A DNA stretch of 64,000 nt. Origin: Lacicoccus halitifaciens. GTDB lineage: Bacteria > Bacillota > Bacilli > Staphylococcales > Salinicoccaceae. Under the pieces are notes generated by a model. That model searched no databases. It saw only the letters and a list, made by a program, of their open reading frames with translations, and had not been told where the DNA came from. The stretch covers positions 62,001 to 126,000 of the forward strand of contig NZ_JBDZDV010000006.1 of NCBI RefSeq assembly GCF_040544485.1, read 5' to 3'. Positions 8,606 to 16,140 of the stretch are shown piece by piece (position 1 is the first letter of the stretch; the number at the start of each line of letters is the position of its first letter). The translations under genes were made by a program, and so were the position numbers.

Positions 8606-9775
8606 ATGTCAGAAACCATGGGGAAAAAACAGTTATTACTTCAGACATTCAGCTTGTTGGTCGGGTTCATGGTATGGACGCTGCTTGCACCGTTATTTCC
8701 GGAAATCGTGAAGGACATACCGGAAGCTGCCGCGCATCAGGCATTGATCGTCGCCCTGCCGACCATCCTCGGTTCAATACTCAGGATTCCTTTCAGCATC
8801 ATGACGAACAAGATCGGGGCGAGAATTGTATTTTTGGCGAGTTTCATATTCCTGATCATCCCGGTGTTTTATTTGAGCCTGGCCACAACGACCACCGACC
8901 TGATCATCGCCGCCGTATTTTTAGGGATCGGGGGTGCGACATTCAGCATCGGGGTCACCGCACTGCCGAAGTATTACGATAAGAACAAGCACGGCTTCGT
9001 CAACGGCGTCTACGGCATGGGGAACATCGGGACCGCAGTGACGAGTTTCGGTGCCCCTGTGCTCGCGGGCATGCTCGGCGGCTGGCAGGCGGCTGTACAG
9101 ACTTACCTCATCGTGCTCGCATTGTTTGCGCTTCTGCAGTTCTTCCTCGGGGACAGGAGTGAAAAGAAAGTCAACCTGCCCCTCGGCAGGCAGTTCAAGG
9201 AAGCGATGTCGGACTACCGTTTCTATTTCCTGAACTATTGGTACTTCATCACTTTCGGCGTATTCGTTGCATTCGGCATCTTCCTGCCGAACTTCCTTGT
9301 CACCTTTTTCGACTTATCCACAGCGGATGCAGGTTTCAGGACGGCAGGATTCATCGTGATCGCAACACTCCTCAGACCTGTCGGCGGACTGCTCGGGGAT
9401 AAATTCAACCCGATCACGATGGTCATAGTGACCTTCATCGGCCTGACATTCTCAGGGCTGCTCCTGTCATTCACTTACGAAAGCCTGATCATGTTCACGG
9501 TCGGCTGTTTATTGACCTCGGTGTTCGCAGGTATCGGCAACGGCCTCGTTTTCAAGTTCGTCCCGATGTACTTCTCGGGCCAGGCGGGCATCGCAAATGG
9601 ATTCGTCGCGATGATGGGCGGACTCGGCGGATTCTTCCCGCCGCTCGTCATGCAGTCGACATTCGAAGCGACGGGCACATATATGCTCGCATTCCACCTT
9701 TTGACGGGGGCCTGTGTGCTTGCTTTGTTTACAATGTTGTATTTGCGTAGTAAAGTTAAGGCAAATGTTATTTAG
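8606..9775 (+). CDS. narT: Nitrate/nitrite transporter NarT (NarK family MFS)
   Basis: A 389-residue, 12-helix major facilitator of the nitrate/nitrite porter family that brings in nitrate and exports nitrite. Family features include an Arg in helix 2 (ILRIPFSIMTNKIG), the nitrate signature region GVYGMGNIGTAVTSFGAP and the second copy GFVAMMGGLGGFFPPL. It has its own promoter with a NreC-type site. The stop is 9 bases before the moeB start, so the molybdenum cofactor genes downstream may share the nitrate-responsive transcript. Confidence 0.95.
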   Translation: MSETMGKKQLLLQTFSLLVGFMVWTLLAPLFPEIVKDIPEAAAHQALIVALPTILGSILRIPFSIMTNKIGARIVFLASFIFLIIPVFYLSLATTTTDLIIAAVFLGIGGATFSIGVTALPKYYDKNKHGFVNGVYGMGNIGTAVTSFGAPVLAGMLGGWQAAVQTYLIVLALFALLQFFLGDRSEKKVNLPLGRQFKEAMSDYRFYFLNYWYFITFGVFVAFGIFLPNFLVTFFDLSTADAGFRTAGFIVIATLLRPVGGLLGDKFNPITMVIVTFIGLTFSGLLLSFTYESLIMFTVGCLLTSVFAGIGNGLVFKFVPMYFSGQAGIANGFVAMMGGLGGFFPPLVMQSTFEATGTYMLAFHLLTGACVLALFTMLYLRSKVKANVI

Positions 9776-9784
9776 AGAGTGAAG

Positions 9785-10792
9785 ATGATGAATCGATATT
9801 CAAGACAGACTTTATTCAATAAAATAGGCAGTGAAGGTCAGCGCCTCATCCAGTCCCGTACGGTACTCATCGTCGGGACGGGGGCGCTTGGTTCGCTTTC
9901 AAGCGAAATGCTCGCACGGGCCGGCGTGAAGAAACTCATACTGGTGGACCGGGACTATGTGGAACTGTCGAACCTGCAGAGGCAGACGCTCTTCACCGAA
10001 GATGATGCCAACAGTAAGATCCCGAAAGTGATCGCGGGGGCGGAACGGCTGAAGGATATCCGCAGCGATATCGAAATCGACACACATATCGCCCATGCGG
10101 ATGCACTGCTGCTGGAATCCCTTGCGGGGGAAGCGGACCTGATACTGGACGGCACGGATAACTTCGATACGCGCATGCTCATCAATGATGTGGCCTTCAA
10201 GACCGGCACGCCGTGGGTGTATGCCGCGTGTGTCGAAGCCTCATACTCGAGCTGCGGCTTTGTGCCGGGTGTGACGCCGTGCTACAGATGTCTGGTTCCG
10301 GTGCTGCCGACGACCACCCTGACATGCGATACCGTGGGTGTCATTTCCCCGGCGGTCCATATGGCGGTGGCAGAGCAGGTGACGACGGCGTTCAAGATCA
10401 TGACTGACCAGTTCAGCGCCCCGTTCTATATGCGCATGGGCAACGTGTGGGATATGGACCATATGAAATTCAGGATCGACGGCATGAAGGAAGAAGCGTG
10501 TGCAACGTGCGGAACGCATGAATATCCGGAACTTGCAGTCAGTGATGTGTCAAACATGTCGATGCGCCTGTGCGGCCGGGATACGGTCCAGTACATCGAT
10601 GAACGCCTGACGCAGGATATCGTCGTCGGGGCATTGAATGACCGGAACATACCGATGCATGAAACACCTTATTTCGTGGAATTCAGATATGATGACTACC
10701 GTATCGTCAGTTTCAACAACGGGCGTTTATTGATCCATGGTGCAGACCAGACCAATAAAGCCCGGACGATCGTGAATCAATTATTCGGATAG
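9785..10792 (+). CDS. moeB: Molybdopterin synthase adenylyltransferase MoeB
   Basis: A ThiF/MoeB/HesA E1-like enzyme of about 335 residues that adenylates the C-terminal Gly-Gly of MoaD so it can accept sulfur. Visible motifs are the nucleotide loop VGTGALGSLSSEMLARAG, DRDYVELSNLQRQ, DGTDNFDTRMLIND and the zinc pairs CYRC and CATC. A C-terminal extension of about 85 residues follows, as in staphylococcal MoeB. The ATG at 9785 was chosen over GTG at 9779 because of spacing to the GAGAG stretch; ATG at 9788 is also possible. It is clustered with its partner genes moaD and moaE. Confidence 0.94.
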   Translation: MMNRYSRQTLFNKIGSEGQRLIQSRTVLIVGTGALGSLSSEMLARAGVKKLILVDRDYVELSNLQRQTLFTEDDANSKIPKVIAGAERLKDIRSDIEIDTHIAHADALLLESLAGEADLILDGTDNFDTRMLINDVAFKTGTPWVYAACVEASYSSCGFVPGVTPCYRCLVPVLPTTTLTCDTVGVISPAVHMAVAEQVTTAFKIMTDQFSAPFYMRMGNVWDMDHMKFRIDGMKEEACATCGTHEYPELAVSDVSNMSMRLCGRDTVQYIDERLTQDIVVGALNDRNIPMHETPYFVEFRYDDYRIVSFNNGRLLIHGADQTNKARTIVNQLFG

Positions 10793-10802
10793 GAGAGTTG
10801 AC

Positions 10803-11309
10803 ATGAGCATAGTGGAGAGGATTGACCGTGATATCAATGTCGCAGTGATCACCGTGAGTGATACAAGGACGGTGGAGACCGACAAAGGCGGCAGGCTTGT
10901 ACAGGAGTACCTGGCGGAGATCAATACAGTGGTGAAGGAAGAACATTATACAATCGTCAAGGACGACGAAGCTTCAATCAAAGAGGCGGTGTCCGGCATG
11001 CTCGAAGCCGGCGTGGACGCCGTCATCACGACGGGCGGCACCGGCATTGCGGCCAGGGACGTGACGATCGAGGCGGTGCGGACATTCTTCGATAAGGAAA
11101 TCGAAGGGTTCGGGGAGATTTTCCGGATGCTGAGCTATACGGAAGACATCGGCTCGAGAAGCATTTTATCGAGGGCCGTCGCCGGCACGCACGGCAGCCA
11201 GGTCATCATCTCGATGCCCGGTTCGAGCGGTGCGGTGAAGCTCGCGATGGAAAAACTCGTCGTGCCTGAGCTTAACCACCTCGTGTTTGAAGTGACGAAG
11301 GAAAACTGA
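10803..11309 (+). CDS. moaB: Molybdenum cofactor biosynthesis protein MoaB
   Basis: A 168-residue MoaB/Mog-fold protein thought to adenylate molybdopterin before molybdate insertion by MoeA. Motifs: VAVITVSDTRTVETDKGG near the N-terminus, DAVITTGGTGIAARDVTIEA in the middle and VIISMPGSSGAVKLAMEKL near the end. AGGAGAG precedes the ATG, and the gene follows moeB by 10 bases. It ends the rightward moeB-moaB unit, with a terminator just downstream. Confidence 0.95.
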   Translation: MSIVERIDRDINVAVITVSDTRTVETDKGGRLVQEYLAEINTVVKEEHYTIVKDDEASIKEAVSGMLEAGVDAVITTGGTGIAARDVTIEAVRTFFDKEIEGFGEIFRMLSYTEDIGSRSILSRAVAGTHGSQVIISMPGSSGAVKLAMEKLVVPELNHLVFEVTKEN

Positions 11310-11318
11310 TTGGAGAAT

Positions 11319-11349
11319 TCCGTCTGCATCCGTGTGGGCGGATTTTTTT
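11319..11349 (+). terminator. Rho-independent terminator after moaB
   Basis: Ten-pair stem TCCGTCTGCA / TGTGGGCGGA (several G-U pairs), loop TCCG, then seven T. It lies 10 bases after the moaB stop. Confidence 0.8.
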
Positions 11350-11371
11350 ATGGGTTGGTGTGGGTGAGGGG

Positions 11372-11511
11372 CTGCTTACTCAGCATCGAAATTCCTCGTG
11401 AGTGAGCAGCGGGACTAAAAGTCTGCTCATTCAGCATTGAAATCTGTCGTGCCTGAGCAGCCGGCACAAAAAACTGCTCACTCATCATATTTTTCAATGA
11501 CGAATGAGCAG
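11372..11511. repeat. Hairpin repeat array A: three units, 51-base period
   Basis: Three 38-base imperfect palindromes start at 11372, 11423 and 11474, exactly 51 bases apart. Arms are CTGCTNANTCA on the left and TGAGNGAGCAG-like on the right. The loop of units 1 and 2 carries GAAAT at offset 16. Unit 3 is the reverse complement of the same sequence: read on the minus strand it is CTGCTCATTC, CATTGAAA and so on, with GAAA again at offset 16. The array lies between the converging ends of moaB and moaC. It has no open reading frame and is not CRISPR-like. Confidence 0.85.
11468..11511 (-). terminator. Terminator of moaC formed by repeat unit 3
   Basis: On the minus strand, 17 bases after the moaC stop, repeat unit 3 folds into a stem of about 15 pairs (CTGCTCATTCGTCAT with ATGATGAGTGAGCAG) followed at once by TTTTTT (11468-11473 on the plus strand are AAAAAA). 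This is a canonical terminator built from a repeat unit. Confidence 0.75.
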
Positions 11512-11528
11512 CCTATCATACAATACCT

Positions 11529-12008
11529 TTATTCCGCCACATAGTCCCCGGATTTGCCGCCGGACTTCGAGACGAGCTTCGTCTCATGGATGATCATACC
11601 CTTATCGAGTGCCTTGCACATGTCATAGACTGTGAGGGCGGCGGCGCTTGCCGCCGTCAGGGCTTCCATTTCGACGCCGGTCTGGCCTTTGGTCTTCACT
11701 TCCGTGACTATGTTCAGGAAGTACCCTTCCTCAGTGTCCCAGCTGAATGAAATATCCACTCCGGATAATGACAAAGGGTGGCACATCGGGATGATCTGGT
11801 GTGTATTTTTTGCGGCCATGATGCCCGCGACCTGGGCGACGGAAAGCACATCGCCCTTTTTGATCTGGCCTTCCGTGATCGCTGTGTAGATCTCTTCGGT
11901 CACTTCGACCGAACACTCTGCTTTTGCGATCCTGACCGACACTTCCTTATTTGAGACGTCGACCATTTTGGCGCGTCCTTCTTCGTTAAAATGAGTAAAT
12001 TCTGCCAT
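11529..12008 (-). CDS. moaC: Cyclic pyranopterin monophosphate synthase MoaC
   Basis: A 159-residue enzyme that, with MoaA, converts GTP to cyclic pyranopterin monophosphate. Motifs: KNTHQIIPMCHPLSLSGVD (pterin site) and TGVEMEALTAASAAALTVYD. Lys and His residues of the active site are within these. The open frame extends upstream to 12338, but the real start is ATG at 12008 with AAGGATGG before it and the family-typical MAEFTHFNEEGRAKMVDVS. It is transcribed opposite to the rest of the cofactor genes and diverges from moeA across 64 bases. Confidence 0.96.
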   Translation of the reverse strand: MAEFTHFNEEGRAKMVDVSNKEVSVRIAKAECSVEVTEEIYTAITEGQIKKGDVLSVAQVAGIMAAKNTHQIIPMCHPLSLSGVDISFSWDTEEGYFLNIVTEVKTKGQTGVEMEALTAASAAALTVYDMCKALDKGMIIHETKLVSKSGGKSGDYVAE

Positions 12009-12072
12009 TCCAACCATCCTTTCTAGTACAATAGAGTATAACAGAAAAAGTTTTTGGAAAGTAGGAGAGCCA

Positions 12073-13332
12073 ATGTCTTTAAATAGAAAACCAATACCCG
12101 TAAACGATGCAGTGGCATTAGTTTTGGAGAATATAACGCTGATGGATACAGAAACTGTTTCATACCTTGATGCGCATGACCGGATCCTTGCCAATGACCT
12201 GGTCGCGACACATGACGTACCCCTGTTCACAAAATCCGCGATGGACGGTTTTGCCATCCGGGCGCGTGATTCCGAAGGGGCGAGCGGGAACAACCGCATC
12301 CCTTTCAAAGTGGTCGAAGAGGTGCCGGCAGGGTCCACAAGTGATTATGAGCTGCAGCCGAACGAGGCGTTCCGCATCATGACCGGTGCCGAAATTCCGG
12401 AGAGTGCGGATACGGTGATCATGTTCGAGCAGGCGAAGGAGACGGAGGACGGCTTCACAGTACGTAAAACTTTCACGCCGGGCGACAACATCGCGATGCA
12501 GGGCGAGGAGTCGAAAAAAGATGACGTCATCCTTGAAAAAGGTGCCCTGATCAACCCGGGGACGGTCGCTGTCCTTGCCACATTCGGCTACAGCGAGGTC
12601 GAAGTGTTCAAAAAGCCAGAAGTCGGCGTGTTATCAACCGGCAGTGAGCTTCTTGATGTCAATGAACCCCTCGTTCGTGGTAAAATAAGGAACTCGAACT
12701 CACCGATGATCCTCGCCCAGCTGAAGCGTGCAGGCATCGAAGGGAAGAGATATCATCTGCAGAGTGACGATCTGGATACGCTCTATGCAAACATCAAGGA
12801 TATGCTAGAGGAAGTGGACATCATCATCACGACGGGCGGCGTTTCCGTCGGCGATTACGACCTGCTCCCTAAAATCTACGACAAGCTCGGCGCCGAAGTG
12901 CTCTTCAACAAAGTCGCCATGCGGCCGGGCAGCGTGACCACGGTGAGCAGGCTGGGTGACAAGATGCTGTTCGGCCTGAGCGGCAACCCTTCGGCCTGCT
13001 ATTCCGGGTTTGAATTGTTCGTCCGCCCGGCAATCCAGGCGATGATGTCTTCAGAGAAAGTCTATGCGCCGTTCATCGATGCGGAACTGGATGAGGATTT
13101 CACAAAACCGAACCCGTTCACCCGCTTCATACGGGCGGAGATCCACTATGTGGACGGCAAGGTCTATGCGAAGCCATCCGGCTTCAACAAGTCGAATGCC
13201 GTGACATCGATTGCGAAAAGCAACGGCGTCATCGTCCTTCCGGGCGGCACGCGCGGCTTTGAAAAGGGCGACGCCGTCAAGGTCATGATGACGGATGTGA
13301 CGTCAGGTTCGGATAATTTCGGGGTGAAGTAG
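12073..13332 (+). CDS. moeA: Molybdopterin molybdenumtransferase MoeA
   Basis: A 419-residue enzyme that inserts molybdate into adenylated molybdopterin. The domains follow the MoeA order, with VPLFTKSAMDGFAIRA in the N-terminal part, the MoaB-like core motif IIITTGGVSVGDYDLLPK, MRPGSVTT and LFGLSGNPSACYSGFELFV, and a small beta C-terminal domain. AGGAGAG precedes ATG 12073. It starts a six-gene rightward run (moeA to moaA) joined by overlaps or short gaps. Confidence 0.96.
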   Translation: MSLNRKPIPVNDAVALVLENITLMDTETVSYLDAHDRILANDLVATHDVPLFTKSAMDGFAIRARDSEGASGNNRIPFKVVEEVPAGSTSDYELQPNEAFRIMTGAEIPESADTVIMFEQAKETEDGFTVRKTFTPGDNIAMQGEESKKDDVILEKGALINPGTVAVLATFGYSEVEVFKKPEVGVLSTGSELLDVNEPLVRGKIRNSNSPMILAQLKRAGIEGKRYHLQSDDLDTLYANIKDMLEEVDIIITTGGVSVGDYDLLPKIYDKLGAEVLFNKVAMRPGSVTTVSRLGDKMLFGLSGNPSACYSGFELFVRPAIQAMMSSEKVYAPFIDAELDEDFTKPNPFTRFIRAEIHYVDGKVYAKPSGFNKSNAVTSIAKSNGVIVLPGGTRGFEKGDAVKVMMTDVTSGSDNFGVK

Positions 13333-13788
13333 ATGAAGATACTGCAGGTCACCGGCTTTAAAAACAGCGGCAAGACGACTACGGTCAACCGCATGGTCGA
13401 ATATTTGAAGTCACAGGGCCGCACCGTTGCGGTGATCAAGCACCATCACCGCGACGAAGTGCATGACGCGGACACCGATACGGGGAAGTTCATCAGAAGC
13501 GGAGCGGACGTCACGGTGCTCAACACACCGGGCACCGTGATGACGGTTGAGAATAAAGCCCCGGACCTCCACGCACAGATTGAACGCTTATCGGGCCGGG
13601 TGGAGTTTATTTTGATAGAGGGTTATAAAAACGAGGATTATCCAAAGGTATTCATGAAATATTCCTTTAAGGATGGTCACACAAAGTTAACTAATATCGG
13701 TCTTCGGAATGTGTTAAAAACGTTTGATATACGTTATGATGAGGAGTATATCATGACTTGGTTCAAAGAATGGAGTAAGGATGAATGA
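13333..13788 (+). CDS. mobB: Molybdopterin-guanine dinucleotide biosynthesis protein MobB
   Basis: A 151-residue P-loop GTP-binding adaptor (GFKNSGKTTTVNRMV at about residues 8-22; later VEFILIEGYKNEDYPKV). It assists MobA in forming the bis-MGD form needed by NarG. The ATG directly follows the moeA stop, and the end overlaps moaE by 4 bases. Confidence 0.94.
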   Translation: MKILQVTGFKNSGKTTTVNRMVEYLKSQGRTVAVIKHHHRDEVHDADTDTGKFIRSGADVTVLNTPGTVMTVENKAPDLHAQIERLSGRVEFILIEGYKNEDYPKVFMKYSFKDGHTKLTNIGLRNVLKTFDIRYDEEYIMTWFKEWSKDE

Positions 13789-14234
13789 AACAGTTTGAAG
13801 TAGTGGAGACACCACTCGAACCCACGGCTTACCACAAGTTCGTCTTAAACGAAAAGCAAGGTGCAATATGTACATTCACCGGACACGTCAGGGAATGGAC
13901 GAAAGGCACCCAAACCATATATCTGGAATATGAAGCATATGTTCCTATGGCTGAAAAGATGCTCGCCCAGATCGGGGATGAGATCTCCGAGCGCTGGCCG
14001 GGTGTACTCACTTCCATCGGTCACCGCATCGGCAGGCTCGACATCTCCGATATCGCGGTGGTCATCGCAACAAGTTCGCCGCACAGGGCGGACAGTTACA
14101 GGGCAAACGAGTATGCAGTCGAACGCCTGAAGGAAATCGTTCCAATTTGGAAAAAAGAAATATGGTCTGATGGTGAGGAGTGGATCGGGGATTCACGCCA
14201 CTATCATTCCAGTATAAAGGAGAATGAATCATGA
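13785..14234 (+). CDS. moaE: Molybdopterin synthase catalytic subunit MoaE
   Basis: A 149-residue large subunit that transfers sulfur from MoaD thiocarboxylate to cyclic pyranopterin. Motifs: GAICTFTGHVREWTKGTQT, LEYEAYVPMAEKM, HRIGRLDISDIAVVI, SSPHRADSYRANEYAVE and PIWKKEIWSDGEEWIG, with the catalytic Lys residues in KKE. ATGA overlaps join it to mobB and moaD. Confidence 0.96.
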   Translation: MKQFEVVETPLEPTAYHKFVLNEKQGAICTFTGHVREWTKGTQTIYLEYEAYVPMAEKMLAQIGDEISERWPGVLTSIGHRIGRLDISDIAVVIATSSPHRADSYRANEYAVERLKEIVPIWKKEIWSDGEEWIGDSRHYHSSIKENES

Positions 14235-14464
14235 GAGTGATGCTTTTTGCCGGGCTGAAAGAAAAGGCGGGCAACCAGGTGATCGAGCTGGAAACGGACG
14301 GCTCGATGAAAGTATCGGATCTTAAAGAGCGCATTTACGCAGATTATCCGTCACTTGAAGGTGAAGTGTTCCAGGTGGCGAGCAACGAAGCATTCGTCAA
14401 GGACGATCATACTTTGACGAGTGGTGACACGATCGCACTGATCCCGCCTGTGAGCGGCGGCTGA
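14231..14464 (+). CDS. moaD: Molybdopterin synthase sulfur carrier subunit MoaD
   Basis: A 77-residue ubiquitin-like protein (MRVMLFAGLKEKAGNQVIEL) ending in the obligatory Gly-Gly (IALIPPVSGG) that MoeB adenylates and a sulfurtransferase thiolates. It sits between moaE and mobA with 4-base and 1-base overlaps. Confidence 0.95.
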   Translation: MRVMLFAGLKEKAGNQVIELETDGSMKVSDLKERIYADYPSLEGEVFQVASNEAFVKDDHTLTSGDTIALIPPVSGG

Positions 14465-15036
14465 TGAAGACGGTCGGCATCGTCCTGGCCGGGGGGAAGT
14501 CCACCCGGTTCGGTGAACAAAAGAGTTTATATGAATTCGACGGCAGGAAGATGTACGAGCATGTCCATGACCGGCTCGAAGCGTCAGGACTGTGCGATGA
14601 AATCATCGTCAGCACGAATAAGACGCTCGAGCCGCATATCGACGGCCGGACGATTGTCGATGATGAAGAATACGAAGACCATGGGCCGCTCGGCGGGATC
14701 TACGCGGTCAGGAAATCATTTCCTGAAGACAGGCTCCTGGTCGTATCATGCGATACACCCTTCGTATCGTCCGAATGGCTGAAAGCCCTCCACGAGAGGG
14801 CGGCGGCCGAGCCGGACCGCATCATCATTTCAGCGGAAGGCGACAAGCTGCATCCGACGATCGGCATCTATCAGGGTCCAGGGCTCGAAAGGGACCTGGA
14901 ACACCAGCTGCAGTCGAAAAGATTGAGCTTCAAGGCATTTTTCGGGAATCAGGATGTGAGTGTACTGGACATCCGGGAGACCGGGGAAGATCCGGACATA
15001 TTCAGGAATATAAATTACAAAACAGATATAGAATAA
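14464..15036 (+). CDS. mobA: Molybdenum cofactor guanylyltransferase MobA
   Basis: A 190-residue nucleotidyltransferase that attaches GMP from GTP to molybdopterin. The N-terminal nucleotide signature is VLAGGKSTRFGEQKSLYEF. It also has GPLGGIYAVRKSF and LLVVSCDTPFV, where Asp binds Mg. The start codon overlaps the moaD stop by one base. Its presence with mobB shows that the MGD form for respiratory nitrate reductase is made here. Confidence 0.95.
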   Translation: MKTVGIVLAGGKSTRFGEQKSLYEFDGRKMYEHVHDRLEASGLCDEIIVSTNKTLEPHIDGRTIVDDEEYEDHGPLGGIYAVRKSFPEDRLLVVSCDTPFVSSEWLKALHERAAAEPDRIIISAEGDKLHPTIGIYQGPGLERDLEHQLQSKRLSFKAFFGNQDVSVLDIRETGEDPDIFRNINYKTDIE

Positions 15037-15047
15037 GGAGGGATGCT

Positions 15048-16079
15048 ATGACTCAGCAAATTACAGACAAATTCGGAAGGCCGATCAGGGACCTCCGGAT
15101 TTCTGTCACGGACAGATGTAATTTCAGATGTCGCTACTGCATGCCCAAGGAAATTTTCGGGGATGACTTTGAGTTCATGAAAAGGGACCAGCTGTTGTCC
15201 TTTGAAGAACTTGAGAGGATCGCCACGATCTATGCAGGAATGGGCGTAAAGAAACTGCGCATCACCGGCGGTGAACCATTGCTCAGGAAAGACCTGCATG
15301 AGCTGATCGCATCACTTAATGCGATTGAAGGCATTGAAGATATCGGACTGACGACAAACGGCCTGCTGCTTAAAAAACACGGACAGAAATTATATGATGC
15401 CGGGCTGCGCAGGCTGAACATCAGCCTCGACGCTTTAGATGACGAACTGTTCGGCCAGATCAACGACCGGGGCATCGGTACATCGAGAATACTGGAACAG
15501 ATCAAATATGCGCAGTCCATCGGATTCGAGATCAAGATCAACATGGTGGTCCAGAAAGGTCTGAACGACCACGAAATCGTACCGATGACGCGGTACTTCA
15601 AAGATCTTGACGGCATCACACTCCGTTTCATCGAGTTCATGGACGTCGGCAATGACAACGGCTGGAACTTCGAGAAAGTGATCACCAAAAAAGAGATAAT
15701 GGAGATGCTTGAAGCTGAAGGGGAGTTCGATCTTGAGCCGCTCAACCCGCAGTATTACGGTGAAGTGGCCAAAGTCTACCGCCATAAGGATGCGGAATCC
15801 TATATAGGATTCATCACGAGTGTATCTGAAAGTTTCTGCTCGACATGCACACGTGCAAGATTATCATCGGACGGCAAGTTCTACGGCTGTCTGTTCGCAG
15901 TCGACGGTTTCGACATCAAGACGCTGATGCGCCAGGGCATCGATGATGATGAGCTGACGGATATACTCACAGGAGTATGGAATGAGCGTGACGACCGCTA
16001 TTCCGAGATCAGGACCGAAATCACAGAAGAGAGCAGAAATGCACGCAAGAAGATCAATATGAGTTATATAGGTGGATAG
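15048..16079 (+). CDS. moaA: GTP 3',8-cyclase MoaA (radical SAM)
   Basis: A 343-residue enzyme that uses two [4Fe-4S] clusters to convert GTP to the 3',8-cyclo precursor taken up by MoaC. The radical SAM motif is CNFRCRYC near residue 24. The C-terminal cluster Cys are in FCSTCTRARLSSDGKFYGC, and the C-terminal Gly-Gly (SYIGG) is present. The frame is open upstream to 14748, but AAGGAGGG (15035-15042) before ATG 15048 fixes the start. Last gene of the cofactor run. Confidence 0.97.
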   Translation: MTQQITDKFGRPIRDLRISVTDRCNFRCRYCMPKEIFGDDFEFMKRDQLLSFEELERIATIYAGMGVKKLRITGGEPLLRKDLHELIASLNAIEGIEDIGLTTNGLLLKKHGQKLYDAGLRRLNISLDALDDELFGQINDRGIGTSRILEQIKYAQSIGFEIKINMVVQKGLNDHEIVPMTRYFKDLDGITLRFIEFMDVGNDNGWNFEKVITKKEIMEMLEAEGEFDLEPLNPQYYGEVAKVYRHKDAESYIGFITSVSESFCSTCTRARLSSDGKFYGCLFAVDGFDIKTLMRQGIDDDELTDILTGVWNERDDRYSEIRTEITEESRNARKKINMSYIGG

Positions 16080-16084
16080 GAGAG

Positions 16085-16113
16085 AAACGTGAAGGGCACC
16101 TTCACGTTTTTTT
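16085..16113 (+). terminator. Rho-independent terminator after moaA
   Basis: Stem AAACGTGAAGG / CCTTCACGTTT (11 pairs), loop GCA, and a T run to 16113. Confidence 0.9.
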
Positions 16114-16140
16114 CAAATTTTTTATTGGGAAGCGTTATAG

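Noticed and set aside
11372..11511. Regular 51-base spacing taken as a CRISPR array
   Set aside because: Only three units, imperfect palindromes with one inverted, spacers of about 13 bases and no cas genes.
11690..12338. A long minus-strand extension of moaC to 269 residues
   Set aside because: The added part is antisense to moeA; ATG 12008 has a good Shine-Dalgarno and the family N-terminus.
14748..15047. An upstream extension of moaA giving 443 residues
   Set aside because: It runs inside mobA, and AAGGAGGG before ATG 15048 with the standard MoaA N-terminus fixes the shorter protein.
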